Source: DASQZT01 sp963728965
GTDB lineage: Bacteria > Acidobacteriota > Terriglobia > Bryobacterales > Bryobacteraceae
NCBI GenBank assembly: GCA_963728965.1
Contig: CAVSMH010000006.1
Span: 2,204,248 to 2,268,247, forward strand
Reading direction: 5' to 3'
DNA length: 64,000 nucleotides
Position numbers and translations under genes: made by a program. The notes under the pieces are model-generated. The model did no database searches. It was not told where the DNA came from and worked only from the letters and a program-made list of their open reading frames with translations. Below, in pieces: positions 36,348 to 46,357 of this stretch. Position 1 is the stretch's first letter. Each line of letters starts with the position of its first letter.

Positions 36348-37562
36348 TCAGGCGGTAGACCGGCGCAAGGCCAGGACGGCGTTCAGGCCGCCGAACGCGA
36401 AGGAGTTGGAAATGGCGTACTCCACGGCGGCGCAGCGGGCCTGGTTGGGAATGACGTCCAGGTCGCAGTCGGGATCGGGCGCCTCGAAGTTGGCGGTGGG
36501 CGGGAGGACGCCGTCGCGCAGGGCGAGGACGGTAGCCAGGCACTCGAGCGCCGCGGCGGCACCGAGCGCGTGGCCGTGCATCGACTTGGTGGAACTCACC
36601 GCGAGCCTGGCGGTGTGCGGCCCGAAGATGCGGTGGATGGCAGCCGCTTCGGTGGCGTCGTTGGCGGGGGTGGCGGTGCCGTGGGCATTGATGTAGCCGA
36701 TCTGCTCGGGCGCCAGTTGAGCGTCGCGCAAGACCGCGCGCATGGCGCGGGCGGCGCCGTCGGCGGAGGGCTGGGTGATGTGGCAGGCATCGGCGGACAT
36801 GCCGAAGCCCACAATTTCGGCGTGCACGCGCGCGCCGCGCGCCACGGCCATTTCGAGCGGCTCGAGCACGAACATGGCGGAACCCTCGCCCAGAATCATG
36901 CCGCGCCGGGTTTTCGAAAACGGGCGGCAGGTATCGGGCGAGACCACGCGCATAGCTTCCCACGCTTTGAGGATGCCGAAGCTGAACGGGGCTTCGCTGC
37001 CGCCGGTGAGCGCCAGGTCGGTGATGCCGTTGCGCACCATCCAGTAGGCCTGGCCGATGGCGTGCCCGGCCGAAGAGCACGCGGTGGAAATGGTGAAGCT
37101 GGGGCCGGTGATGCCGAATTCCATGGAGATGTGGCTGGCGCCGGCATTGGCCATGGTCTTCGGAATGGTGAGCGGGTGCACGCGGCTGTGACCGAGTTTG
37201 TAGACCTCTTGAAAGCCGATGTCTTCGGTACCTTGCCCGCCCACGCACGAACCGGTGATGATGGCGGAAGTTTCGCGCAACCCGGGAGTCCATTCCACGC
37301 CCGCGTCCTCGACGGCCTCGCGCGCGGCGATGACGGCGAACTGGGCGAAGCGGTCGATGAAATCGGCGCGGCGGTCGTCGAAATAGGGCTGGTGGCTGTA
37401 GCCCTTGACTTCGGCGCCGTTCTGAAAACGCAACTGGGACATGTCCGTCGATTCGATGGGACCGATGCCGGGGCGGCCCTGCCGCAGTGCCTCAGCAAAT
37501 TCCGCGGTATTGCGGCCGAGCGAGCAGATCGTGCCCAGGCCGGTGATCGCGACGCGCCGCAT
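36348..37562 (-). CDS. Beta-ketoacyl-[acyl carrier protein] synthase (FabF/NodE type)
   Basis: 404 aa condensing enzyme. The triad is complete: Cys162 (STACSSAGH), His294 (INAHGTAT) and His331 (KSMHGHALGAA), with Lys326. It extends acyl chains on an acyl carrier protein by decarboxylative condensation. It is the last gene of the envelope operon and starts 3 bp after a dedicated ACP gene. No FabG/FabZ-type partners are present. It probably makes a specialised acyl chain or works with the housekeeping FAS. Confidence 0.93.
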   Translation of the reverse strand: MRRVAITGLGTICSLGRNTAEFAEALRQGRPGIGPIESTDMSQLRFQNGAEVKGYSHQPYFDDRRADFIDRFAQFAVIAAREAVEDAGVEWTPGLRETSAIITGSCVGGQGTEDIGFQEVYKLGHSRVHPLTIPKTMANAGASHISMEFGITGPSFTISTACSSAGHAIGQAYWMVRNGITDLALTGGSEAPFSFGILKAWEAMRVVSPDTCRPFSKTRRGMILGEGSAMFVLEPLEMAVARGARVHAEIVGFGMSADACHITQPSADGAARAMRAVLRDAQLAPEQIGYINAHGTATPANDATEAAAIHRIFGPHTARLAVSSTKSMHGHALGAAAALECLATVLALRDGVLPPTANFEAPDPDCDLDVIPNQARCAAVEYAISNSFAFGGLNAVLALRRSTA

Positions 37563-37565
37563 CGG

Positions 37566-37829
37566 CTACTGGCTCGCCGCGGCGTTGGACTTGGCGGCGA
37601 CGAGTTTCTCCACACCCTGGCACATATCGCGGACGTTGCGCACGTGGCGCACCTCGTCATCGGGGATGCTGATATCGAATTCGTTTTCGAGGGCGAACAG
37701 AATCTCCACCGCGTCCATGGAGTCGATTCCAATCTGCTGGAAATCGGCGTCGAACGTGACCGTTTCGACGGGGATCCGCTTGGATGTCGCGATTACCTTC
37801 AAAACCCGCTGAATCAATTCGTCGGACAT
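37566..37829 (-). CDS. Acyl carrier protein
   Basis: 87 aa, acidic, four-helix carrier. The phosphopantetheine attachment Ser37 lies in GIDSMDAVEILFALENEF. It differs from housekeeping AcpP (usually DSLDTVE) and has a longer Ala/Ser tail. It overlaps the 3' end of the deacetylase gene by 16 bp and is followed within 3 bp by the ketoacyl synthase. A dedicated ACP for that enzyme is inferred. Confidence 0.92.
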   Translation of the reverse strand: MSDELIQRVLKVIATSKRIPVETVTFDADFQQIGIDSMDAVEILFALENEFDISIPDDEVRHVRNVRDMCQGVEKLVAAKSNAAASQ

Positions 37830-38515
37830 AATAGTCTGCCAACCGTTTCGAATCTGTAACCCCGTTCCAGCAGCAGGGGAACCAGGCGCCGCACGGCTTC
37901 CACGGTTACCCCGACGTCGGGCTTGCGACGAAGCTCGCGGCCATCGTGGAGACAGAGAATGGCGCCGTCGGAAACTCGCGTGGCGATCCGCCGGACAACC
38001 TCATCCGCCCTACGATTCCAATCATAGCCGATTACAGTCCACATTACGCCGGTCAGGTTGAGGCGGCGCTGCGCGCGCGCGCAGCCCGGCCAGCGGACGC
38101 CGAAGGGCGCGCGAAACCAGACAGGGCGCGCGCCGGTGTGCCGTTCGATGGTTTCCTGGGCACGGCGCAGGTCCTGCTCGATGAAGCGGGGCGGGTGGAG
38201 GCAATAGAGGGGATGGGTGTGGCTGTGGTTGCCGATGAGGTGCCCGGCCTGGTGAACGGCGCGGGCAATCTCGGGCACGCGTTCGACATTGGCACCGCAT
38301 TGAAAAAATGTCGCGGAGACGCGGTACTGGGCCAGCAGGTCGAGGATGGCGGGTGTTGCTTCACTGGGACCGTCGTCGAAGGTGAGCGACAGGGCGCGAC
38401 GGCCGCGCGGACCGCGCCACACCGAGGGGCCGAAGACGGAAGAAGAGCGGCCCCGCACCGCCCATGCCGCCAAGGCGACACCACCGGAGAGGCCGGCCAT
38501 GGTCAGGGGGCGCAT
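37814..38515 (-). CDS. Polysaccharide deacetylase (NodB-like, CE4)
   Basis: 233 aa from ATG 38515; the frame is open to 38572. A hydrophobic N-terminus (MAGLSGGVALAAWAV) may anchor it in the membrane. NodB motifs are all visible: LTFDDGPSEATP (metal and base Asp), NHSHTHP (metal His pair), RAPFGVRWPG and LCLHDG. It removes N- or O-acetyl groups from glycans. Placed between TamB-like and acyl carrier genes, its target is probably an envelope glycan or glycolipid precursor. Confidence 0.9.
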   Translation of the reverse strand: MRPLTMAGLSGGVALAAWAVRGRSSSVFGPSVWRGPRGRRALSLTFDDGPSEATPAILDLLAQYRVSATFFQCGANVERVPEIARAVHQAGHLIGNHSHTHPLYCLHPPRFIEQDLRRAQETIERHTGARPVWFRAPFGVRWPGCARAQRRLNLTGVMWTVIGYDWNRRADEVVRRIATRVSDGAILCLHDGRELRRKPDVGVTVEAVRRLVPLLLERGYRFETVGRLLCPTN

Positions 38516-38522
38516 GGCGTTT

Positions 38523-41500
38523 TCAAAACCTCTTCTTGAAGAAGAAATCCAGCCCGAAGGCGCCGTTTTCATCGCGCAGGGCCACGACGGACCACTGCTT
38601 GCTCACCGCCCATTCGACGCGCACGACCTGGGGATTCGAGGTGGTCACATTGGTAATGTAGGTGAAAGTAATATCGGGGGTCACCTGCTGTTCCAGGGTG
38701 AGGCGCGCCTGGGGGTTGTTTTCGACGCCGGGCAGGGTGGGATCGATGCGCAGCTTGCTGACGCCGAAGAAGCGCTGGAGGCGGCCCGCCACGGGGTTGG
38801 CAATGGCCTGCCCCAACAGGGCCGACGCGCCCATCTGCTGCCAGGATTGGGGTGCGGTGCTCTGCTGCGCCAGCAGGGTGGGATCGGAGGTGGGGGTGCG
38901 CCCGGTGGCAAGCAGCGCGACAATCTCCTGGAACTGGAGGGGCGGGTCGGAACGCGGTGTGAGCTTGGGTTTGTTCAACGGTCCGGACACGGTCAGGGTG
39001 ATATCGATGCCGCGCGCCTTGGTCTCCAGGTCGATATCGAGGATGGGATCGATCTTCAGCGGATTGTAGAAGGAAATCGAGCCCTGGTTGATGGTGTAGC
39101 GGGTGCCGTAGAAGACCAGTTGTCCCTGGCTGATGACGATGCGGCCGATGACGGCGGGGTTGGAGACATTGCCGCGGAGTTGCAGGTTCGCGTCCACCTG
39201 CAGATCCTGGGTGAGGGAGCTTTGAAACTGAATGTCGGGCGCGGTGTTGATCTGGACATCGAAATTGAGGCCGCCGAGGATGCCGGTGGGCGCGGACGGG
39301 GTACGCACCGGCTCGGCGGATCTGGCGATCAGCGAGCTGAAATCGGACTGCGGGTTGAAGCCCGTGCGCAGGACCGTGACGGTACCGGCGAGGACGCTGC
39401 GCTCCTCGGTTCCGGTGAGCGTCAAATTGGCATTCGCCACGGTGCTGACGCCTTCGGGATAGCGAACGCGGACCTGTTCCGCGCGGGCATGCAACTGGAA
39501 CACGGGGACATCGGCGGCATAGCTGGCGAAGCCGGAAAGCTCGACTTGGCCGCCGCCGGTTTCGCCGGTGAGGCTCTGGATGGTGGCGCGGTTGCCGGTG
39601 AGCAGGATCACGCCTTTGGCATTCGAGATGCCGTTGGGAAAATCGGCGACATTGAGTTCGGCTCCCTGAAACTGGAGGCGTCCATTGACCTGGGGGGCAT
39701 CGAAGGGGCCGCGCACGGTGGCATCCGCGATCACCGTTCCGGAGGCCACCAGGTTGGGGTCGAGATCCTGGACGAGGCCGAGATCGACCCGGCCATTGAC
39801 GCGCAGGTCGAGGGGACTGTTGGAATCGACCAGGACCCGGCCGCCGATGGTGAGATCGGTGGTGATGCCCTTGAGGTGGGCATTCTGCACGGTCACCACG
39901 GAGTTCGCCATGGAAGCCACGATAGGGCCGTCGTTGTGGAGGGTGAGCACTTCCACGGGACGGGCCGCCAGGCCATTGGCGGCGGGCGCGGGGGCGAGTT
40001 CGAGTTTCGGAATCCGCAGCTCGGCTTTCATGTCGGCGGGCTTGAGGGCGGGACCTTGAATGCGCAGCTCGCCTTCGGCGAAGCCGGCGAACCGGCGCGA
40101 GCCCTGGGCGGTGGCAGGAAACAGCCAGGATTCGAGCTGTCCGAAATCGATGTGGGAAATGGTGATGGTGGCGTTACCGGGGTAGTCGCCGGTAAGCCGC
40201 CACTCGCCTTCGCCGCGGATGTTGGAATTGGCAAAATCGGAAGCGAGCCGGGCGCGCAGCACGTCGCCCTGGGAGTTGGCGGTGAGGCGGGCGTCGCCCA
40301 GGGCCTGGCCGGTCAATTGAAGCCCTTTGGCGGCGACATCGGCCTGAAGGCCGGCGATGCGAACGGCGGGTTGGGAGCCGGTCGAAGGGCTGATTTCGAG
40401 GTCGCCCTCCGCGGTGACCTGCACCGAACCCTGCATGCCGGGGCGGCTCGTGTCGAGCACTCGAATCTGCTCCAGGGGCATGGTATTGGTGGCGAGCTGG
40501 AAATGGAGGCGGCCCTGGTCGAAATCATCCTCGGGATGGTCATAGGTTCCCGAGAGACGCACTTCTTTGGCGCCGGCGACGGCCATACCCGCGGCGATCT
40601 GCAAGCGGCGCAGGGTGTAGTTCAAGTGAGCGGTGAAGCGATCGAAGGGCTCCTGCTCGAGCGAACCCTGAGCCACCTCGACTTCGCCGCTGACCATGGG
40701 ATTGCCCACGGTGCCGGTGAGTTGGGCGGTAGCGGAGGCCCTGCCGGAAACGGCAAGACCGGTCACACCGAAGAACGCCGCCGCCTCGGCCGCATCGGCG
40801 TTTTGCACGGTACCCGCGCCGGCGATGGGGCTGGTGCCGTCGATCTTCCAGTCACGCGGGCCGATCACGGCCTGCAAGCGGCCGCGCAAGGCGCCGTGAG
40901 TCACTGTGGCATCCAGCAGCCGGAAGCTGGCGGGGGTGGCGGTGACCGGGCTTTCGACGGTATCGAACCGTTTGCCGGACCATAGGACGCCCCTGGCGGT
41001 GAGGCGGCCGGAAATCAGCGGCTGGTCGAGAGCGCCCGTCACGGTGCCGTCGAAGAGGGCGGAACCGCGGTCCAGGCGGAAGGGGAATGTCTGGATGTTG
41101 CCGCCTAGCGCGGGCACGATATCGGCGAGATCCCGGGTTTCGGCGTGGACGTGCAGCTGGCGTCCCAGAACGCCCGAGAAATCAGCGCGGCTGGAAGGCA
41201 GCGAGAGGGTGGATTGGCCGAGATCGATGGTAGCGCCGGCAGCTTCGTAAGACGCCTGGAGCCGGCCGTTGACCGGAGCGCTACCGGGCGCGGGGGTAAT
41301 GTCGAGCGCGGCGGTCACGCGCAGATCCTCTCTGCGCCCCAGGGTGCCCTGGACCGTGATCGGGCCGGAGGCCTGGGCGTTCCACGGCAGTGGTTCGGTG
41401 CGGTACAGGGCGAGGACGGGCTTTGCCTCGAAACCCGAGATGTCGCCGGTGGCGGTGTAGTAGCGCAAGTCGCGAAGGCGTGCCTGCCCGCGAAAGCTGC

Positions 41501-42623
41501 CGCCCAAACCCGCCAGGGTCACATCGGAGAGATCCAACTGCCGGCCATGCAGGGTGATTTTCGCAATGCGGCCGGATGTGGGGACGCGGCCGTTGCGGGC
41601 GACATAGGTGCCGGCGAGGCGGGCGGACGAAATCTCGACGCCATCGGGGTTGGCGGCGAGGGCGCCTTCGAGGCGGCACTCGCGGAGGGTCAAGGTGGAA
41701 TCGTGGTAGTCCACGCCGGAGGCGCGGAGATTGCCGGTTGCGCGGAACGCGGCTCCACCCGGCCAGGTGGCGTTACCGCCCAGGTCCACGGCGCCCTTCT
41801 GGAGCTCGCTGATATGAAGGACGCGCGAAGCGTCGGCGATGGAAACGCGCGCGCGGTAGGCGAAGGTGCCGTGCGGCGATGCCAGATCGGCCACCGAGCC
41901 GGAGAACTCCACGCGCGAGTCTCCGGTACTCAATTGGCCGGAGGCGATCTCGACGCGGTTCTTTTCGAGCGCTAGCGCCAGGTTGATGCCGATGGGAAGC
42001 GGGGAGAGGCCGGGCCAGCTCAGCGCCAGCGGCTGAACGGAGAGGTTGCCCTGATACCGCGGTCCGGAGGGCAGGTAGGTAAAGCGCGCGTTGAGGTTTT
42101 GACCGTGGGCGGCGAAGGGCTTCGCGCCGTGCGACTCCACTTCAAAGAGCCCGTTGCGCAGATCGAAGCGGCCGATTGCCAGGTCGAGAATGGTCTCCAT
42201 GGCGGGGCGCCCGGTGCGCTCGACCTTGGGTTCGGGGACGTTGGTGCGGCCATCGGGACTGACGATGAGGTAGACGTGGGGTGAGACAACCTCGAGGTAC
42301 TGGATGTCCACGGCCTGCTTGAGCACGGAGACGATGCGCAGCCCCACCGCCACCGAAGCGGCGCGAAACAGCGGGGGTTTGCCGGCGCTTTCGGTGCCGT
42401 GGACGACGAAGCCGGCGATTTCGGCGCGCAGGCGCTTCCAGTCGAAGCGGAAGGAGCGCACTTCCACGCGGCCGCCGGTGGCCGTCTCCACGGTGGTCAC
42501 CACGCGCAGCCGCACCTGTTGGTAGAACCACCGGCTTTGCAGGACCAGCACGGCGGCAAGGCCGGCGAGGGTGAACAGGAAGGCGAGGGAGGCCGCCCAC
42601 ATCCGGAGCCGGCGGCGGCTCAT
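38523..42623 (-). CDS. tamB: TamB-family (DUF490) inner-membrane-anchored envelope protein
   Basis: 1366 aa. A single N-terminal transmembrane helix (MWAASLAFLFTLAGLAAVLVL) is followed by more than 1200 residues of periplasmic beta-strand-rich sequence. The conserved C-terminal DUF490 region includes SNPAVIGRIVISQGQLVFYG, YTINQGSISFYNP and LDIDLETKARGIDITLTVSG. It ends in FFFKKRF. TamB spans the periplasm and, with a TamA/BamA-type barrel, helps insert outer-membrane proteins or transport phospholipids. It overlaps the SurA-like gene (ATGA) and lies downstream of a BamA-type gene, the expected TamA-TamB context. Confidence 0.9.
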   Translation of the reverse strand: MSRRRLRMWAASLAFLFTLAGLAAVLVLQSRWFYQQVRLRVVTTVETATGGRVEVRSFRFDWKRLRAEIAGFVVHGTESAGKPPLFRAASVAVGLRIVSVLKQAVDIQYLEVVSPHVYLIVSPDGRTNVPEPKVERTGRPAMETILDLAIGRFDLRNGLFEVESHGAKPFAAHGQNLNARFTYLPSGPRYQGNLSVQPLALSWPGLSPLPIGINLALALEKNRVEIASGQLSTGDSRVEFSGSVADLASPHGTFAYRARVSIADASRVLHISELQKGAVDLGGNATWPGGAAFRATGNLRASGVDYHDSTLTLRECRLEGALAANPDGVEISSARLAGTYVARNGRVPTSGRIAKITLHGRQLDLSDVTLAGLGGSFRGQARLRDLRYYTATGDISGFEAKPVLALYRTEPLPWNAQASGPITVQGTLGRREDLRVTAALDITPAPGSAPVNGRLQASYEAAGATIDLGQSTLSLPSSRADFSGVLGRQLHVHAETRDLADIVPALGGNIQTFPFRLDRGSALFDGTVTGALDQPLISGRLTARGVLWSGKRFDTVESPVTATPASFRLLDATVTHGALRGRLQAVIGPRDWKIDGTSPIAGAGTVQNADAAEAAAFFGVTGLAVSGRASATAQLTGTVGNPMVSGEVEVAQGSLEQEPFDRFTAHLNYTLRRLQIAAGMAVAGAKEVRLSGTYDHPEDDFDQGRLHFQLATNTMPLEQIRVLDTSRPGMQGSVQVTAEGDLEISPSTGSQPAVRIAGLQADVAAKGLQLTGQALGDARLTANSQGDVLRARLASDFANSNIRGEGEWRLTGDYPGNATITISHIDFGQLESWLFPATAQGSRRFAGFAEGELRIQGPALKPADMKAELRIPKLELAPAPAANGLAARPVEVLTLHNDGPIVASMANSVVTVQNAHLKGITTDLTIGGRVLVDSNSPLDLRVNGRVDLGLVQDLDPNLVASGTVIADATVRGPFDAPQVNGRLQFQGAELNVADFPNGISNAKGVILLTGNRATIQSLTGETGGGQVELSGFASYAADVPVFQLHARAEQVRVRYPEGVSTVANANLTLTGTEERSVLAGTVTVLRTGFNPQSDFSSLIARSAEPVRTPSAPTGILGGLNFDVQINTAPDIQFQSSLTQDLQVDANLQLRGNVSNPAVIGRIVISQGQLVFYGTRYTINQGSISFYNPLKIDPILDIDLETKARGIDITLTVSGPLNKPKLTPRSDPPLQFQEIVALLATGRTPTSDPTLLAQQSTAPQSWQQMGASALLGQAIANPVAGRLQRFFGVSKLRIDPTLPGVENNPQARLTLEQQVTPDITFTYITNVTTSNPQVVRVEWAVSKQWSVVALRDENGAFGLDFFFKKRF

Positions 42624-43327
42624 CGGAAGGCCTCCTCGTGGAACACGATGTCGGTGCGCTTGCGGCCGTCTTTGAGCCAGGCGTCCACTTCGCTATCGAC
42701 GCGATCGCCGGTGAGCTTCTCTTCGATCTGGTTGCGATAGTCCGCGAAAGCGGGCGTGGAGCCTGGGTGGGCCGTTCGCGCGGCGGGCTCGACCACCCGC
42801 GTCCAGTAATCCTGCAATTCCCGGTCGGTGACCTGGACTCCGGCGCGGAAGCGCACGCCCAGGAACATCAGCAGGGTCCGCTGCCAGAGCAGTTCCTCGC
42901 GGACGTCCTGTTCGGCGATGCCGTAGGTCTGGAGCGATTTCCGGTATTCCTCGTCGCCGGCGAAGTGCTTCTTTTTGAAATCCTGGAGGGCTGGATCGAC
43001 CTCCTCGAGCGCGGGAATCGGATAGCGGCTGGTGTCGAGCTCGCGGCGGATCAGGGTCTGCTCCACCATGCGTTCGGCGGTAGCCCGCCGGGCGTCGGGA
43101 GAGAAATCGGGCGGGACGCCGGCCAGGAAAGCGGTGACGCGGATTTCGCGGTCGAGGTCGCTGGCGGTGATGACGCGGTTGCCGACCGATACCGCGATGC
43201 GGTCGATGACATCGGCGGCGTGGGCCAGGCCCAGCGACAGGCCAAGAGACAGGCAGAGCAGCGCGGGCGCGAGGAGGGGGGTGCGCTTCTTAGGGGGCGC
43301 GATTCGGCGATGGCGCGGCGGAGGCAT
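42620..43327 (-). CDS. SurA N-terminal-like periplasmic chaperone without PPIase domain
   Basis: 235 aa from ATG 43327. A basic leader and hydrophobic segment (LLAPALLCLSLGLSLGLAHA) act as the signal. The SurA/peptidylprolyl-isomerase N-terminal fold follows: VIDRIAVSVGNRVITASDLDRE, then helices to TDRELQDYWTRVVEP. The parvulin domain of true SurA is missing. Such proteins escort unfolded outer-membrane proteins. It overlaps the BamA-like stop by 1 nt and the tamB start by 4 nt, so it sits inside the assembly operon. Confidence 0.85.
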   Translation of the reverse strand: MPPPRHRRIAPPKKRTPLLAPALLCLSLGLSLGLAHAADVIDRIAVSVGNRVITASDLDREIRVTAFLAGVPPDFSPDARRATAERMVEQTLIRRELDTSRYPIPALEEVDPALQDFKKKHFAGDEEYRKSLQTYGIAEQDVREELLWQRTLLMFLGVRFRAGVQVTDRELQDYWTRVVEPAARTAHPGSTPAFADYRNQIEEKLTGDRVDSEVDAWLKDGRKRTDIVFHEEAFR

Positions 43328-46314
43328 CAAAATGTCTGTCCTATGGAAAACGCGTAGGTGAAGTGACTCAGCCTCTGCGCGACGCACACGTTGGGAACAT
43401 TGGGCGGGCAGGGATTGGGACCGAGCTTGATGAGATCCTGCTCCGTGTAGCCCTTGGGAATACCGTAATAGTACGGCGGATTGATGCTGTAGCCGAGATC
43501 GACGCGGATGGGGCCGACCGGAAGCTTGTACCGGATGCCGATGCCCACGGCGTGCACCATGTAGTCGAAGTTCTGGCGGTCGCTCTGACTCTGGCGAAAC
43601 GGATGGGTTCGGATGCTGGAATAAATATTGCCCATGTCGTGAAACAGGACGCCGCCCAGGTTATCGCCGATGAGCGGAAAGCGGAGTTCGGTCTGATTGA
43701 ACATCAGAAAAGTGCCGCCCAGCGGAAAGCCGGTGGAGGTATCGCGCGGACCGGCCTGCTGGTCGGCGAAGCCGCGGTGGCTGGTGCCTCCGCCGCCGAA
43801 GAAGCGCTCGGCGAGGGGGACCGCCTGGAGCGGGTCGCCGGTGAAGTGGAAGGCGTAAATGTCGCCCACTTCGAGGCTGCGCGCCAACACCAGCCGCTTG
43901 CCGATGGGGTGATAGGTAGCGTTGCGAACGAGCAGCCGCATGAAATTCGGCTGGGAACCGAAGATCCGCTCGGCCAGCCCCAGGTCCACCGTGTTGTAGA
44001 TGCCCTTGTGGGGCTCGACAGGGTCGTCGCGCCGGTCCTGCACCAGATTGATAGACGCGATACCCACCCGGACGGGTTGCGAAAGCTGCGGGACGAGAAA
44101 CGGGCTGATCTTGAGATCGCTCACGCCGACACGGCGGTAGGCGAACCGGTAGAACAGGGTGGTGGCCTTGGAAATCCTCTGATTGAGCTGGGCGGAAGCC
44201 TCGGCGCGGCGATAGGTGAAGGTGCGGATATCGTGCGAATACTGAAACAGGCCGGTGAGCGAGATGTTGAAGTTCTCGCGGTGCTGGAATCGGGGCCAGG
44301 AGTAGTTCAGCAGGGCGCGGTCGTCCAGCGTGGAGACGCGGGTGCGCAGGCTGATGCTGTGGGCGGCGCCCCAGAGGTTGTTGCGGGTGATGTCCATCGA
44401 AACGCGGGGAGAGAAGCCGGCGGTACCGGCGGGCGCCTCCAGGCAGTTGGTGCAGCCGCCGATACGGCCGAACTGGGCACCGAAGCCGGTGGCCAGCGAA
44501 TAGCGCCGCGCCTCATCGACGCTGAAGAGCACATATTTGTGGTCGCTCTCTCCATCGGGGTTCTGAATGGCGGCCTCGACGCGGGCAAAGACGCCCAGAT
44601 CATAGAGGCGCCGCTGCGTTTCGGTAATGGCGGAAGGCGAGAGCGGGTCGCCCGGGTTCAAGGTGAGGTTGCGGTTGATCAGACTGTTCTTGGTGACGCG
44701 GTTACCGCTGACGATGACCTGGCGGACGAACTGCTGGCGGCCTTCGTGGATCACGTAGCGCAGGTTGACGCGGTGGGGCTCGGCGGCCGGCCGTGAACTC
44801 CACTCGAAGGTCGCGTTGGGGAAGCCGCTCTGGAAGTAGCGCGCCAGAATCGTATCGCGGTCGACCGCCACGTTGAAATCGCTGAAGGGCTGCCCGGCCA
44901 CCGAGCTGAGTCGCGAGCGGATGCCGGCCGGGTCCATGCGTTCGATGCCCTCCAACTGGAGATTGGCGATGAAGTACTGGGGCCCCTCGTCGATGTGGAG
45001 GAAGACCGCCAGGTCGCCGGGCTTGCCGCGGTACCCGTCTTCGACGCGGTGGGTGACTTGCACCTCGCGGAATCCATTGGACTGGTAGAGATTGGTGATG
45101 GACTCCTCGTCGCGGCGCAGCAGCGCCTCGCTGTAGCGACCGTGGCGGGACTGGAGGAAGTTGGCGGTCTGGAGGAACATGCGCTCGCGGATGGCTTCGG
45201 TGGTGAAGTAATGGTTGCCATCGATCTGGATGGCGACCAGCGAGTGTCGCTCACCGGTGTTGACCAGGTAGTCGATGGAGGCGCGGTCGTTGGTCACGCG
45301 CTGCTCTTTGAAGGCCACGTCGGCCTCGAAATAGCCTTGCGACTGGAGGTAGTCGCGGAGGTTCCGCTGGCCTTCGGCAAGGAGGTCGTGGTCGATGGAG
45401 TGTTCCTCGTAAACGGGGATATAGCGGCGCAGTTTCTTCTGCGAAAGATCCAGCCCGACGGTGTGGATTTCGATGCGCGGCCCGGCATCGATGCGCAGGG
45501 TGGGAGTGGCGCGATTGTCTTCGGGGTCGTAGGGCATGGACTCGAGCGAGACTTTGGCTTGGAGGCGGTTCTCTTTCTCGTACAGCGACCGCACTCCTTC
45601 CAGAGCATGGCGCACGCGGGTCTGGGTTACCGGCTTCCAGGTGTGGATCAGCCAGCGCTGAAAGCCGGTGGCGCGCAGGATGCGGGCGGGGTTCATTTTG
45701 AGCTCGCCGGTAAGGACGGGCTGGTCGAATCGCGCGCGCGGGCCGGAGTCGATCTCGAAGCGGATATTGACCTGCTGGTACTCGCGCGCGGTTTCCCAGT
45801 CGAACACCGGGTGGATGGTTCCGCGATACAGGCCGTTGGACTCGAGGAGGCGCCGCTGATCGGTGACGGCCTCCTGCACCTGGGCGGCGTTGAAGGGCCG
45901 GCCGAGGCCGAGGTCGGACACGTTCTCGAGCTGGCCCGCATTGGGCGGATTCGCAATTCGTCCCACCACCGAGATATCGCCGATGAACCAACTGTTTTGG
46001 GTGATGAAGCGGACCGCCACGCCATCGCGATACGGCTGCGCCTCCACCTGGATATCGGCATAGCGACCGGTGGCGAAGAGGCGCTGAATGCTGGCGCGCA
46101 CCACCGCGATGCGCAGCGGCTCATTCATTTTCAGGGGCAGGATGTCGTGCAGCTCGGAAGCTTCGAGCGGCTGGTCGGGCGGATCGAACTGAATCGTGCG
46201 GACGGGCATGCCCTCGTACTTCCGGTCCTGTGCGGAAGTTCTCCGGGTTGCTGTTGCCGCGAAGAGGGATAGAAAGCATAGGACATGTGCGAGGCCGTGG
46301 CGCACCATCCTCAT
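43327..46314 (-). CDS. BamA/TamA-like outer-membrane assembly protein (Omp85)
   Basis: 995 aa with a signal peptide (1-28). A long POTRA region covers about 35-600, probably five or more POTRA units, with typical turns such as LFATGRYADIQVEAQ and YFQSGFPNATFEW. A C-terminal 16-strand barrel follows, with the loop-6 motif GGTSHRGFADQQ near 840 and a terminal Phe (FSIGQTF). The POTRA region is longer than in TamA. Two cysteines (GGCTNC) occur near the start of the barrel. First gene of the operon with SurA-like and TamB-like genes. It may be the TamA equivalent or a second BamA. Confidence 0.92.
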   Translation of the reverse strand: MRMVRHGLAHVLCFLSLFAATATRRTSAQDRKYEGMPVRTIQFDPPDQPLEASELHDILPLKMNEPLRIAVVRASIQRLFATGRYADIQVEAQPYRDGVAVRFITQNSWFIGDISVVGRIANPPNAGQLENVSDLGLGRPFNAAQVQEAVTDQRRLLESNGLYRGTIHPVFDWETAREYQQVNIRFEIDSGPRARFDQPVLTGELKMNPARILRATGFQRWLIHTWKPVTQTRVRHALEGVRSLYEKENRLQAKVSLESMPYDPEDNRATPTLRIDAGPRIEIHTVGLDLSQKKLRRYIPVYEEHSIDHDLLAEGQRNLRDYLQSQGYFEADVAFKEQRVTNDRASIDYLVNTGERHSLVAIQIDGNHYFTTEAIRERMFLQTANFLQSRHGRYSEALLRRDEESITNLYQSNGFREVQVTHRVEDGYRGKPGDLAVFLHIDEGPQYFIANLQLEGIERMDPAGIRSRLSSVAGQPFSDFNVAVDRDTILARYFQSGFPNATFEWSSRPAAEPHRVNLRYVIHEGRQQFVRQVIVSGNRVTKNSLINRNLTLNPGDPLSPSAITETQRRLYDLGVFARVEAAIQNPDGESDHKYVLFSVDEARRYSLATGFGAQFGRIGGCTNCLEAPAGTAGFSPRVSMDITRNNLWGAAHSISLRTRVSTLDDRALLNYSWPRFQHRENFNISLTGLFQYSHDIRTFTYRRAEASAQLNQRISKATTLFYRFAYRRVGVSDLKISPFLVPQLSQPVRVGIASINLVQDRRDDPVEPHKGIYNTVDLGLAERIFGSQPNFMRLLVRNATYHPIGKRLVLARSLEVGDIYAFHFTGDPLQAVPLAERFFGGGGTSHRGFADQQAGPRDTSTGFPLGGTFLMFNQTELRFPLIGDNLGGVLFHDMGNIYSSIRTHPFRQSQSDRQNFDYMVHAVGIGIRYKLPVGPIRVDLGYSINPPYYYGIPKGYTEQDLIKLGPNPCPPNVPNVCVAQRLSHFTYAFSIGQTF

Positions 46315-46357
46315 GATAGCGTAAGTGATTCATAGCAGGTTTGTTACTATCGGACTA

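Noticed and set aside
38346..40985. 879-aa frame antisense to tamB
   Set aside because: Gly/Asp-rich shadow; the minus strand has the DUF490 region and operon coupling.
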